From Pseudoscleropodium purum (taxonomy: Eukaryota > Streptophyta > Bryopsida > Hypnales > Brachytheciaceae), in contig OZ017799.1 in assembly GCA_963969395.1 (NCBI GenBank), forward strand, positions 20,152,501 to 20,216,500: a stretch of 64,000 nt of DNA, in the 5' to 3' direction. The notes below the pieces were generated by a model, which was not told the DNA's origin, did not search any database, and saw only the letters and a program-made list of their open reading frames with translations. A program made the position numbers and the translations under genes. Every line of letters begins with the position of its first letter. Within the stretch, counting starts at the first letter, position 1. This document shows, in pieces, positions 1 through 11,639 of this stretch.

Positions 1-1377
1 TTGCTTGCCTTCCTACATTTTGATCTTCAAGCTTAATAGGTGCCCAAGTTTTTGTTTTTGTTTTTAAACAAACTTTTTATAGGGAATATTTGACAAGATA
101 TTTATTCTTTTTCAGTGGATGAAATCGCTAAATTGCTACCAAATCTTAGTATGGTATTCCTCTTTTTTGGATGAATGTATATTCTTTTCAATGAATGAAT
201 GAAATTTCATCCATCTATTGCAAGTTTCATCCATTTCCATTTCCATGGATCTAAAATAGCATCATCATCACTTCAATGAAGACTAGTGTATCTTGTGTTG
301 TTGGAAAGGTCAAAAGAAAAGAGAAAAATAATTTTTTAATTCATAAAAATTTAGAAATTCAGTAACTTTCTCGCCATTGGTCAAAACACCACAAAACAAA
401 GCCCATGCACCCCACCTCGCCAAGAGCTTTTTGACGATACCAAAAACACAACCGGGGGACACATCGGCCGAGAGATCTCAACGTAACAAACAAAACAAAA
501 TAGCGTATCTCAAGGTATGGATCACTTGCTTTCTGCAACTACTCAGAAATAAATGAAAAAACAAAAACAAAAACAAAAACTGATGGAGTGGGTCAGGTTT
601 TCTTTCCGTTGTAAAGATAAGAAATCCGTGTCCCTTTTGGTGAAAAACTGAACGGAGTCCTAAAAGATGATTTCCTCTTCCTGGTAGTCTGGGGCTTTGG
701 AATGAGGTATCGTCCTAAAGATAAGCTTAGCAGACGAACCCCAAAAGGATTTAGGTCAGAATGGAGAATGCACTCAGGAATATTTTTAGTGAACTGAACT
801 GCATAACTTTTTTGTGCCCATTTGATTTCTTTTTTAAGTAAATAATAAATAATAATTCGGTAGACTGACGGATGGGTGAATCGAATTTTATTTTTTTTTA
901 TTTTTTATTTTTTGAAAAAAGAAAGTGATTCTGACCGTTGCAGGAATGCAGGAGCCTTCCAGATTCCAGACCCAATTGGGCCAATATTATTAATAATATA
1001 TTATTAGTAGTCCCAACTGAGCTGTGGTTGGCTCCCCTGCCAAACATGTTTTTGCGTGGCTTAACTGCTCTTTTTCTCCAAAGTCAACATAAGTGGCAGT
1101 TATGAGGCCGGCCAATGGGGGCAGGGCAGGCAGGGACGAGGAGATGCTCCGTCCGTCAGACCTGAAAATTCATCGTTGTTTCTTTCTCATTACTGCTTGG
1201 ATGAAAGTCATCCTAATTGTTGGAGACCCTTAACCCTGAAAGGACGCGGTCCCCATAACCAAGGCAGTCACCAAAATTCTTGAATTGTTGGACCAATAGG
1301 TTTATTCTCTTTTTTTTACAGTAAGCAATGAAATCATCCATCGGACCATTCAGGTCAATAGCATCCTTAGAAAGTTA
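1..1377. other. Intergenic, AT-rich, no gene seen
   Basis: No coding region with protein-like composition is visible on either strand. The stretch holds a dispersed repeat (305-515), short A/T homopolymers, and an AT palindrome near 985-1010. Nothing else can be supported. Confidence 0.6.
305..515 (+). repeat. Dispersed repeat, copy 1 (partner 49867-50085)
   Basis: This stretch aligns by eye, with small indels, to 49867-50085 in the same orientation. Shared landmarks are an A-rich start, the 'TTAATTCATAAAAA' block, 'CTTTTTGA' followed by 'TACCAAA', and 'GAGATCTCAA' before 'ACAAACAAAACAAAAT'. No coding potential or terminal repeats are visible, so the element class is unknown. Confidence 0.7.
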
Positions 1378-1828
1378 GCCCATTGACAATACTCAGGACA
1401 TCTTGTTTTCTATGAATGACAAAGGATTTTTTTCATGTCTACAAGACACACGTACAACAATTCATCTTCAAAATTTTGTGTAAAATGGGGAGGTATTTCA
1501 CAAGAGTTTGACTTTCAATGAATAATTTTGTATTTTTTTATACCAATTCTACATATGGAACCAAAATAGATGATTTTTTACTAGCACTAGTCTATCCTTT
1601 AAAGGTTATAGGACAAGCTAGTCACTATAAAAATCATTTGTTTTGATACTGTGTAAATTGTTGGCTTAAAAAAATGAAAAAAACACTCATTGGAAGTCAA
1701 ACTTTTGTGGAAGATCTCCCTATTATTCCCACAATTATGAGGATAAATAGTTGCAAGTCTAACCTATAGACACCAAACAATTATGTGTCATTCATAGAAA
1801 ACAAGACATCCTCGATGTCATTTATGGG
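1378..1828. mobile_element. Foldback MITE with long inverted arms
   Basis: The outer ends are inverted copies. The left side reads through GGACATCTTGTTTTCTATGA at about 1396, and the right side carries its complement at about 1793-1812. The arms continue inward for well over 100 bp, so the element is nearly a single diverged palindrome. It is flanked by TTA at 1375-1377 and 1829-1831, which would fit a TA or TTA target duplication. Each arm contains the core AGTTTGACTT..CAATGA, which recurs at four other places in the window. No coding capacity. Confidence 0.7.
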
Positions 1829-2943
1829 TTAATCAAGTTCTTGTCCTATCTAATGGTTAAATGAATTTGGTGTGATTAGAGTTTATTTGTTTTTCTAAAA
1901 TTAAATTTTGCAAAAGTATGTCAAGTGCGTGATCAAGCCAAAATTGCATTCAAGATTCTAGTTCAAAATTGGATTTGCAAAAATGAGGTTATAGATCTGA
2001 AATATACATCATGTCAAGACAAAACCTCATTTTAGATCCATTCCATAAATAACACTCAAAAATGTTAGTATGTTACTTGTAATCAAATTTAGATAGATTT
2101 TTAAAATTTCTCTTTCAAAATTTATAGAAAAAAATATTGGTGACTGAAATTGTACGGATTGAATCTAAAATTCAAAATCTATCAAGGACAAATGGCCATC
2201 TAGTATTTTTCACTTGGACCCAAGAATGAGGAGGTCTCACTCTCTCTTTGAATTGCAAAGGGCCCATTCTTTCAAAATTGAAAAGTTTTTTGTTTTTTTT
2301 TCCTCCAAAAGTAAAAGAATGGACATAAACAAATTTTTTAGTGCTTCACTTTGCTTGCTGATTTCACTTGGGTTGTCGCTATAGAGAACTCATAATGGGT
2401 ATTCATACATCCTCTCGCGGAAAAGGAATCATACAATGACTCCACTATCAACCCGAGGTCCCCTCAATAAAATTAGGCTTCAATAACTCTTTTCCACCAA
2501 ACCATTGGGATGCTCTTACATATGTATTTTACCTCTCAAAATTGCACATTCCTAGCCAATATCACAAGAATATGTTAAAGTGTGTTTCTCATATGACTTC
2601 CGTAACTTCCACGTCTCAAATTCTCATTGTCTCCATGGCGGTGCAATTAGGGAGGGTTGAGTGACTCTATTTTTCTTGGCTAATTAGTCTAATTCTGAAA
2701 AGGAGGAATTGAAGTTCATGATTCCCACGAGAAAAACACAACATCCTACCTTCCTACTTAATGAATAGACGCATGAGCCAGCCCCCCTGACAAAGGGGTT
2801 TATATAATTGAGCCCTTGCTAAGGATGGATCATTTTGGGGTTCAGTTCCTTGAACACGATTTTCTAAATTAAAAAAAAAGAAAGTGATTCTGCCTCTGTG
2901 CAGTGCAGTGCAGACAGAGACCCAATTTCAGTTGGTATTCTTA

Positions 2944-2946
<3 letters not shown>

Positions 2947-2986
<40 letters not shown>
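2947..2986 (+). repeat. (TTA)n microsatellite
   Basis: About 13 uninterrupted TTA units. The open frame across it is only an isoleucine run and is not a gene. Confidence 0.95.
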
Positions 2987-3610
2987 GCACCCACATCTGA
3001 TGTGTAGGCGGTGTGCTGGCACGGCCTCAGATGTAAGGTACTTATTTTACTCATCACCAGAGGAAAGGAGGCCTAAGTTATCTTAGGCTGGATTTTATAC
3101 CATTTTTCTGCTTTCAATTTACATTTTAAAAGTTTTTTAAAGTTTTTTAAAAGGCATAAACTGAACTTCTGCGCAAATGCAAATATTGAAAACTCAGAAT
3201 ACTCCTCTGTGGTGGATTGTTTAGTCAAACTGAAGCAGGCCGTTACCTTTGTTTCGTAGTCAAATCCAGCCACGATCGAACTAACTTGTTGAAGAGTTTT
3301 TCAATTACGAATTAGTTTGAAATCCGATGTGTACCCTACATGAGGAATGAAATTTCCACGTCAGATTTTTGACAAGTCCACATCACATTGCACCAATCTC
3401 TAAATGCCATGTGGCACTTTAAAAAGCAATTTTATTTTATTTCATGGAGTTTGACAATTGTTGCCACTTTTCATTGTGACACTTTTGTGTCATAATGCAC
3501 TAAAATTTCAAAATTTTTATTTCCAAGCACCCCTCCCCCTTCTTGAAATTTTAGAAACCAACTTGTTTGACAATCAATATGGGACAATTCATCCCATATC
3601 CAAATCCATA

Positions 3611-3791
3611 TTATATCCATATTTTGTATTCTATATTTCATATGTATTTGTATGCAGTATTGTATCCATATTCATATTCAATATTTCATATTTCATATAT
3701 ATTTATATGTTATATTATATCCATATTTTGTATTCTATATTTTGTATGTATTTGTATGCAATATTGTATCCATATTCAATATTTTATATTT
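3611..3791 (+). repeat. Imperfect tandem repeat, period 104 bp
   Basis: The block starting TTATATCCATATTTTGTATT at 3611 recurs at 3715 with few changes, giving a 104-bp period and about 1.7 copies. The unit itself is built from smaller 'TATCCATATT' and 'GTATTTGTATGCA' motifs, so it probably expanded from a simpler satellite. Confidence 0.85.
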
Positions 3792-6069
3792 GGACGGCTC
3801 ACAATAAATCTCACAAGATCAATGGCTTGTGATTTTTTGAGAAATCATTGACAATTTTGAGGGTAGGCATCTTTTTTACAAAAATCAATGGCTTGTAAAT
3901 TTTTTGAGAGAGGGGATGACAACTTTGTAAACCAGGGTAGTTAGCCTCTTTTTAATGCATTGTTGGGTATTGTATCAAGAGATATTCTATCCACCATGCA
4001 AGTGAGTATATTAATTGAAAATCTGGTATGGAGGAATCTCGGAAATGCTTGTCATAACTGAGTTCAGATCTTTTTAGATGCAGACAAACAGACCCATGTA
4101 TTGGAGTGACTGGCAGAATTTATTATAGTTCCAGAAGTTGTTGTCTATGATAAGATACATGAATTCTTTCTTCTATCACTGTTTACCACAAACTAAGTTA
4201 AGCTTAAGTATGTTCGCACTTGGTGTCAAAGAGTGTTGTTACTAAGGGTTTTAGGAATAAATTTAGACCTACTTTTGGACCAGATTCACATTGCAAACAT
4301 CACCCCCAACACCAAGAGTAAACATACTTTAAGGCTATGAAGGGTTTCTGAAATGAATAACGTCATAATTTTAATTTGTACATGTATCTAAGACTACGAT
4401 GGGAGTTTAGATTTTTGCATCCTAAAAAAATTGACAATATTGATCACAACATTAGTTAGGAATGTATAGGGCAATGACCTCCTCCAAGAAGCTTTGCCCA
4501 ATTTAAGTTGTGGGAAGAAAATTTGGATGAAATATAGGATGAACAAAAACAATTGGGATGAAAAATGTGTAATGCATTTACACGTGCAATTGGGCATTAC
4601 ACCGCGATTACGGCATTGAACCTATCTTAAATATGAGTAGGACATTTTCTTCCCATGGTTTATGAGCTATGAGTTTCTTGAGAAGTAAATTTCTACTTTC
4701 TACCTTTTATTGGACATGTACCTAAATCACCACATAGTGATGAACTTCCTACTCTTTCCATTTAGTATAATGATTCAAATCGACAAAAGTGCATGTTCTC
4801 CAAAATTAAAAATTTGCCTTTTAAAGAAAAATTGCTTCCTACAATGATGAAATATTTTCTCTCTTTCTCTCTCTTCCTTTGATTTTGGGGAACAATCAAC
4901 CTATTTAAATAATGCTATAATTTATAAACATTTTATTGTGGTTTATAAGACACAAGAAACTATGGTAGTATGACATTCATTGAGAGCTTGAGTCTTGAAT
5001 AAACCCAAATGAATTTAGAATAGTACACATGGGCATCATTTGCATGCATTGCTATTTAGGTGGAAAGAAAGGTTGGTAGGGGTGGAGGTGCAATTTCACT
5101 TACACTTTTTGAAGGTGTGCAAAGTATATACAACCCCATGCATTGGAGTTGTATGGGCTTCATATTTCCACAATCAATCACAACTCCTACAAACCCTAGC
5201 ACACCCACAAAAGATAAGCTTGGTGTGATGACCCTTAAGATTTATAAGAATGTTATTACCTTCATTTGAAAATGTGTATCCATTCACAATGTAATGTAAA
5301 TAGAGCAATTGTAAGAGGAGTATTCCAAAACACTCAAATGTCAAATGAATATGCAATCATTTTGAATGCATCGAACTATTGTTTTGGAGGTTTATAACCG
5401 ATTTATAAATCAGTAGTGAGAATAAAAAATTATTGTACAAGAAGATTCCAATTCTTGTAATCATACATGGATTCCAAACATAAGCTCATTCAATTTCTCC
5501 ATTGATAACGTTACGTCATTTTTTAGGTCAAGTTAGGTCATCATAACTAGATGTTGACTTTTCAACGCTAACATGGCACTGCCCCATTGATAACCCGTCA
5601 CCGTTGTTATCACAAGTTGTAGCTCACAACCTTTTTTTTTCCAACTTGCTTCTTACACCATTGAATCATAAAGATCAAAGGTTGTGATTGCAAAATGTGC
5701 AACTATTTATGTATGATAACCATTTGACTAATACATATTTCTAAGTATATGTTGATGTTGAGAGTACAGAAGAACATAATTAGGTTAGTTTTGATTCAAA
5801 CTTCACGAAGGCTGTGGAGAAGATAATCAATACTTTTCCAATTGAATTTTGTAATTGGAACACCTCAGTTGTTCTAGCACAACACTAACAAGATTAATAT
5901 TAAGTATACTACAAAGGGTCTACCCATTTTGTTTAACCTGTAAAATGCACAAGGTATCTTTGAGCTTCGTGGAGTTTATTCAAAACTATATTAAAAAATA
6001 CTCAAGTTTTGATGAGTTTGATCAATTTTCTTTAACTAGTTGCAATTGTGTGAATTCAAACTAGACATG

Positions 6070-6445
6070 TTATAAATCACATAAGAGAAGAGAACACAAC
6101 AATATCATTTATGGATTGAAAGATTATAATGTTTGAATGATCACGAGGGTGTTAAAATTGTGAAAGTGATTTGAAGTCTTTCAATCCACTTTTTATATGT
6201 CAAATCTAAAAATGAGGTTGTGAATAAAACATGAGGCTAAAAGAGATTACATTGATTGATTTATAGCTTCTCAAAATCTACTCTACAATTTTCTAGAATG
6301 AGTTTTCAATGTGATTTTCTCCTCAAGATCCAATGTATTTGAAACTTATCTCTGTGAGACTTTTGCACTACAAAATCAAGATTTGCAATGAAAATTCGTG
6401 CACAAAATCTTCAATGAGAAAAATTGTGAACCATTTTTTAAGAAC
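6070..6445 (+). repeat. Dispersed repeat (partner 41270-41690)
   Basis: This stretch aligns in the same orientation with 41270-41690. Shared blocks include 'ACAACAATATCA', 'TTATGGATTGAAAGATTAT', 'GAGGGTGTTAAAA', 'AAGTCTTTCAATC' and 'TATGGCTTCTCAAAATCT' (TATAGC here). Coding potential is absent and the class is unknown. Confidence 0.75.
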
Positions 6446-7054
6446 TTGTCCAAACTAGTAAGTATTTTGGTATGATTTTATATAACTTTGAAGTTTAAAT
6501 GACACCCAAATATGGTGCCTCAGGAATTTAGGGGTTAAATTAGGATCAATGATTGAAGAAGACAATAAGGCAAAGAGAATAGCTATGACACTATCCTTGT
6601 TGATTCCCCAAATGATGGAGATTGTAAGGAACTTGAACCTTACACAAACAACATGAACAGAAACAATAGTATATAAGGAATAGGTAATAGAGGCTAGGTC
6701 TTCCATAAGAGCAATCCCCCCTCCCCCCAAAATGAAACATCTTTTTTGTTCAGGTGGAAATGGCTTATGTGTCCCCAATAAGCAAAAAAAAATGTATATC
6801 TATAATAACATCTTAACTTCTAAAGTTCTTTAACTATGTTTTTGCCAAAAATGTTCCAAAATTGCCATTTCTTGTACAAGTTTCAAATTTTAGAAAAAAA
6901 ACATTTTTGGACATATATAACCCTAGGATCTTGTAGCATACTAGTTTGAAATGAAGTAGAATTTCTTTAAGAAATTTTCACCATGTAGATTGCAAAATAT
7001 TAGCATTTGAAGTAACAAAAATCATTCTTTTGTCCTTGCGAAAAATCAGGCAGC

Positions 7055-7765
7055 TGAACTTTACAAGATCACATTTTTATGGAAAAATTGTTCAAAATGG
7101 TGGTACTTTTTTGGATTCACTCTTCAAGGCATGTTGGCTACATGCTTGAAAATTTTTTAGATCATTTGAAATTGTACAACATATAGGAAAAAAATAATAA
7201 GTAGATAGATATAGAGAATGATTCAAAATACTAAATTGTTAACAACTTATTTATGGAATTGAAAAATGTCAATCTCAATGGTTGCAATGTTGTAGTAAAC
7301 AATCTTCACCTAATGTTTTTTTCCAAAAATATTGAAAATTAAGTTCAATAAAAGACTTCAAAGTTTATTTTGGAGTAGAAAATCCATAATTGCCCACAAA
7401 CTAAAATGCTTCATAACTTTTGACTTATTGATAAAAAATAAATAAATAAATGGGATTGATTCAAAGCTTTCTACGTATATATAAATCTAGAAAACCAATT
7501 TCAAATTTGAGTTTTTGAAGAAAATGATTTTTTTAGATCTATTTGAACTGCCCGAGTTGAGAAGCAATCTACATATTAGGCCATAGTTTTTTATTCATGT
7601 TTCCAAATGTCATGAAATTTAGTGGACATGAAAGATATTCCTTGTTGACACCTTCTGTTAAAATTTGGGCCAAAAACATGAAAATCTCTAGTCATACGCA
7701 CCTGTCCAAAATTTCTATGTTGCCAAAAAACATAGCTTGGTCGTGTCAGGGTTAACTCCTTTTCC
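7055..7765 (+). repeat. Dispersed ~0.7-kb repeat (partner 19355-20027)
   Basis: Collinear with 19355-20027 over about 0.7 kb. Shared blocks are 'GTTGGCTACATGCTTGAAAA', 'TACTAAATTGTTAA', 'TTATGGAATTGAAAAATG', 'AACAATCTTCACCTAA', 'GACATGAAAGATATTCCTT' (CACATG in the partner) and 'TATGTTGCCAAAAA'. No protein-like frame, so probably a non-autonomous element or LTR fragment. Confidence 0.8.
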
Positions 7766-7796
7766 TAAACAACAATCTGACCATTTTTCAGCCAAT

Positions 7797-7975
7797 GAAT
7801 GACAAATAATCTTTCTATATGGGATATAAGTGCAATTGTTCATCTTGAAATTTTGTGCAAAAAATAGAAAACATACCTAGTAGTTTGACTTCCAATGAGC
7901 CCTTTTTTTTTTCATTCCAAGTAGACGATGTCATACAGTACCAAATGGGATGATTTCCATGGTTACCAGCCAGGT
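7797..7975 (+). repeat. Partial copy of the foldback-MITE family
   Basis: One arm of the same family as 1378-1828. It has the same order of landmarks: 'GAATGACAAA', then 'TTCATCTTGAAATTTTGTG', then 'AGTTTGACTTCCAATGA', then 'ACAGTACCAAA' and 'GATTTCCATGGT'. The opposite arm is missing. Confidence 0.7.
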
Positions 7976-8150
7976 GTTTAAGTGTTAAGTCCGTTCTTTC
8001 TCCAATTGAGTTCTTGTTGCTTTGTACAAAGTGACGAAATTGTGTGTTAATCAAGTGCTCCAAAACTGAACAATGGCTTGCTTAGTAGTACTGCTTAGTG
8101 TGACAAGGACCAAGCAACTTCCGTAATCATGGTGGGTTTCTTTCCTCTTG

Positions 8151-8176
8151 TACAGTGGGGTCCAAAAATAATTCGA
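8151..8176 (+). repeat. Candidate Tc1/mariner left terminal repeat
   Basis: TACAGTGGGGTCCAAAAATA, about 490 bp upstream of the Tc1-like transposase start, has the form of Tc1/mariner ends (a TA followed by CAGTGGGGTC..AAAA). The matching inverted copy on the right side was not found downstream of 10657, so this is only a candidate end. Confidence 0.45.
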
Positions 8177-9636
8177 ATTCTGGATGTGTTTCCAGTTTTG
8201 TGCTTCAAAAACAGCTGCATTCAATTGCATGTAGCTACCTCAATATGTAATCTTTTTTCACCAAATCAATTGCTACTTGTGAAGCCGTTAGTGGCCTTTA
8301 ATCACCACCTATTAATCATGAGCAAGTATTGGAAATTAAAAGATTTGGCTGTAATTAGTAAATTGTGTTGTCAAGAGCTCAAACATGCATGTTCTCTTCT
8401 GGAGCTCCTAGCGCCACTTCATTGCTTTGATGGCATGTATTCATTGCAAAGTTTAATGTATAAAGCTCAAGATTACAACATGGAGTGTCATTGAAATAAA
8501 GATTGGCTTGCACAGATGAGATATGGTGGCTTGAAGTTGTTTTACAGGCAGTTTGGATAGGAGCATTGGAGTTGCCTTGCTTTGTTTTGTTAGTGATTGA
8601 ATCTTTTGATTTTTAGATCATGCATTGGGTCTTTGAGAGGTACCATGCCGTACAAAATCTTGAGTGATGAGGAAAAGAGTTGCATCATGGGAATGCACGA
8701 GGGTGGAATGAAGAGTTTAGACCTTGCATTTGTATTGAGTGTTCCACGGTCAACTCTTTCTACTATCTTGACAAATTGGATGATCCGAGGGAGTGTAAAA
8801 TCTTTGAAATCTCAGTGTGGTAGGCATTGGAAGTTGAGTGATTGTGATGCTAGAGTTCTAGCATGTTATGTTAGAGATGATAGAAGACAACCATTGTTGG
8901 AATTATCAAGCCTATTGAATGTGAGTCGTAACACAACACGGTCATATTTACATGACTTGGGTTTTAGAAATTGCATTGCACCAAAAAAAACATATCTTAG
9001 TGAGAAGTACAAATTAGATAGGCTTGAATTTGCCCGTGCTCATGAAAGTTGGAGTTTTGAAGATTGGTGCAATGTGATTTGGTCAAATGAGTCATCATTT
9101 GAAATTGGTAAAAATTCATGGCAAATTAGAATGTGGCGAAGATCATATAAAAAATATGTGTGGGATTGCATAGCTCCAACTTTTAAGAGTGGTTGTACTT
9201 CAATGATGGTTTGGGGTGCATTTACTAGCTTTGATAAATGCCCTCTTATTATTATACCTCCAGACAAAAGAACGACAAGCGATTTTGTAACCATTGTTTA
9301 TGAGGCAACATTAAATAGATTTTACTTTATACATAATCACCTTCAACAATTGAAACTTATAGAAGATGGCGCTCCAGGCCACTGTAGCTCTCTTTTGTTG
9401 CAATGGAGACAAGCTCATGGTATGGCAAAATTAATTTGGCCTACAAACTCTCCAAATTTGAATCCAATAGAAAATCTATCACTACTAGAAAATTTATGAT
9501 CAAAAAAACAAAATTTCAACTCAAATCTGTTGATTTTTTCTGTTGTTTTGGACCAATCTAGAAAATTAAATTAAATTAAAATTTTTATTTTTTTGGGAGG
9601 TGCTTGTTTAAAATGAATTTTTTTTTGCTCGGACAA

Positions 9637-9718
9637 CCACCACATGGACAAGGGTACCTAGGTAGTTCACCATGCGGACAAAGGCCACCTAGGTCATTTG
9701 CCACGTGGACGGGTGCCT
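9637..9718 (+). repeat. ~31-bp tandem repeat inside CACTA element
   Basis: About 2.6 copies of a unit with CCACATGGACAAGGGTACCT followed by AGGTAGTT. The later copies read CCATGCGGACAAAGGCCACC and CCACGTGGACGGGTGCC. It is more GC-rich than the rest of the element. Confidence 0.75.
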
Positions 9719-9721
9719 TCA

Positions 9722-9785
9722 AGGGGATTTGAACCTTGAACCTCATGTTTGGAGGTTCAAGGTTCCAACTACTAAACCACCCAAA
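9722..9785 (-). other. tRNA-like segment (pol III A/B-box-like)
   Basis: Read on the minus strand it gives GGTGGTTTAGTAGTTGG, which resembles a tRNA D-arm/A box, then a 7-bp stem GAACCTC/GAGGTTC with a 7-nt loop, then GGTTCAAATCC, a good B box. The anticodon-loop base before the anticodon is A rather than the near-universal T, and no acceptor stem is obvious. It is therefore more likely a tRNA-derived relic, such as a SINE head captured by the CACTA element, than a working tRNA gene. Confidence 0.45.
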
Positions 9786-11141
9786 TACTTAGGTGACCAC
9801 ACAAGAACTAGAAATTTATATATTTAGTTTTTTCATTGTTTTTTCATGTGTTTTGTATTTTTAGTGGACTTCAAAGGTCATTTAGTTATAGTAGAACACA
9901 TTTTTTCAAAAAACTCGAAACTATGAAAAGTTGTAAATTCAAGCTAAATTTCATCATCAAATTTTTTTTTGTGATTTTGAGTCTCCAATAAGAAGTTATG
10001 GACAAAAATCAAAGAGGATGTTTGAAAATGTCAAAATAAATGTTTCTAACTACCCCTCTTTGGTTTCTGTCTATAACTTTTGATTGGAGGATTTAAATCA
10101 AAAATGGATTTTTGGAGGTGAAAGGTGGTTTGAATTTACAACTTTTTATAGTTTTATGTTTTTTTAAATTTTTTATTCTACTATGTGAGAATGGACTTCA
10201 AAGTCTGCTGAATTGAAAAAAGACTGATTCTTACATGATTAATTTAAAAAAAAAATCATTATACTTAGATTCTCAAATATTTCAAAAAGATTATGAAAAT
10301 ATTTCAAATTCAACAAAAACTTGTTGATTTGGTCATTGCACTATCCAAATTAACAAAAAGAATTTTCCATTCTGTTGATTTTCACAAAAAGTTACAAAAT
10401 GATCATTCTACTATCCCCAATAACATAAATTAGTTGAATTTTTGTTGTTTTTGTTGTACATTTCTAGTAGTGTATGGAAGATTGTTAAGGATTTGTTATG
10501 ACATTGTCCTTGACCAAGAAACAAGGAGGAAATGGCACAAACCACTCAATCAACATGGGATACAATATCTTTGGAACAACTCCAAACTTTGATTAGAACC
10601 ATGCCTGATAGAATGCAAGCAGTTATTTTAGTAGGAGGTGGTAGCACTAGATGGTAGATACTATATTATGATTATTTTCTTAAATGTATGATTTTCTACT
10701 TTTGTAATGCAAATTTTTCATATAGTCAAAGTAGACTCTATTATCTTTCCAACACAATTTACGGTTTGTGAATTGTCACAGCACTCACTCAAGCATTTCA
10801 TGTCCCTAACTCAGATCAGCTTCGACATTATCTGATCCATCTCTGGACCACAAACTCTGGAGCAGTAAGTTATGTGCAGCAGGACAGCCAATGCAATTAA
10901 ATTAAAAAAACTGCAGATTGCAGACGTCTATTCCATCACCTTCGACATGCATCTGAGTTAAGTTATAACTTATAAGCTTTAACTTGGTGGCAAAATCACT
11001 GCCTTCTAAGGGAGCTAGCCAATGCAAAGAATGGCCGACAGAAATTGCAGTGACTTAATGAGGAGTACTGAAATGCAGGATCAGAAACTATGAACAGACA
11101 GACATTGATTAGAAAAATATCATCAAGAACCAATAATATTA

Positions 11142-11639
11142 GGGCCACTTCAAACCCAGAGGCCGGGCCAATTTTCTTTGAGGCCGATTGCACCAAATTT
11201 CAGCCCCTTTTGGGCTAGAGGCTGGACTCAAGTACTCACTATAATAAGATTATAATGGGGGCTCATTTTCTCAAGTGTAAAGGCCTTGAGGCCAAGAAGT
11301 CGGGCCAATTTAAAAAATAAAATAAAAGGAAGAAAGAGGAGGGTTGAAAATTTAAGGGTCACTTTATACCTAGAGGCCAATTGTCCAAAATTCAACAGAT
11401 CAGATTTAATTTTTTAATTTAAATTTGACATTGGCCTCCCATTTTTAGTGTATCCAATTCACTAAGCTTGGGTCGTGTCAAATCATGTCCCTTTTGAATA
11501 AAAAATTCATTGCACCAAATTGGCCTACACTTTAGGTGTAAAGGAATTGGGACCAATTTCAATGTTTTATCCCATCACAAGTGAGGATTCTTGGCCTTTG
11601 GTACAGTAAATTGGTTTGGCCTCCAAATGTAAGTGTCCC
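11142..11639. mobile_element. PIF/Harbinger-like MITE, probably nested
   Basis: Flanked by TTA on both sides (11139-11141 and 11640-11642), the target typical of PIF/Harbinger. The left end starts GGGCCACTTCAAACCCAGA. The right end, inverted, starts GGGACACTTACATTTGGA, and both continue with GGCC. A second left-type end (GGGTCACTTTATACCTAGA) lies inside at 11356, so two related copies appear nested or rearranged. The motif 'GGCCAATTT' recurs internally. No coding capacity. Confidence 0.75.

Larger units (their letters stand above)
1829..6069. other. Intergenic, AT-rich, no gene seen
   Basis: No exon-like reading frame is recognised. Besides the microsatellite (2947-2986) and the 104-bp tandem repeat (3611-3791) only AT-rich unique-looking sequence is visible. 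Open frames here are short and have the composition of translated AT-rich DNA. Confidence 0.55.
9480..10472. mobile_element. Non-autonomous CACTA (En/Spm-type) element, 993 bp
   Basis: Begins CACTACTAGAAAA and ends with the inverted TTTCTAGTAGTG, a 12-bp perfect terminal repeat with the CACTA signature. It is flanked by the 3-bp duplication TAT (9477-9479 and 10473-10475), as expected for this superfamily. Removing the element and one TAT rejoins the Tc1 transposase exactly in frame. TGTTGATTT-type motifs recur near both ends and look like subterminal repeats. No transposase is encoded. Internally it carries a ~31-bp tandem repeat (9637-9718) and a tRNA-like segment (9722-9785). Confidence 0.93.
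8645..10657 (+). pseudogene. Tc1-like (DD34E) transposase relic, interrupted by a CACTA element
   Basis: A DDE transposase that would cut and paste a Tc1-type transposon. The frame runs from the ATG at 8645 through an N-terminal helix-turn-helix region (LSDEEKSCIMGMHEGG, then VPRSTLSTIL) to the catalytic core. The second Asp is at 9365-9367 (EDGAPGH) and the Glu at 9470-9472 (NPIENL), 34 residues apart, which is the Tc1 DD34E signature. The first Asp position (WSNES, 9086-9088) is Asn. The frame breaks at 9479, where a CACTA element (9480-10472) is inserted. The C-terminal part resumes at 10476 and ends in GGGSTRW plus stop at 10657. Two in-frame TGA codons lie in that last part. With the missing catalytic residue, the insertion and the stops, it cannot be active. 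A second relic is at 35503-36530. Confidence 0.92.

Noticed and set aside
2898..3086. 62-codon frame with a long isoleucine run
   Set aside because: It is a translation of the TTA microsatellite.
3458..3851. Overlapping Tyr/Ile-rich frames (up to 124 codons)
   Set aside because: They translate the AT-rich tandem repeat at 3611-3791 and have no coding signature.
9040..9294. 84-codon antisense frame
   Set aside because: Shadow of the Tc1 transposase frame on the opposite strand.
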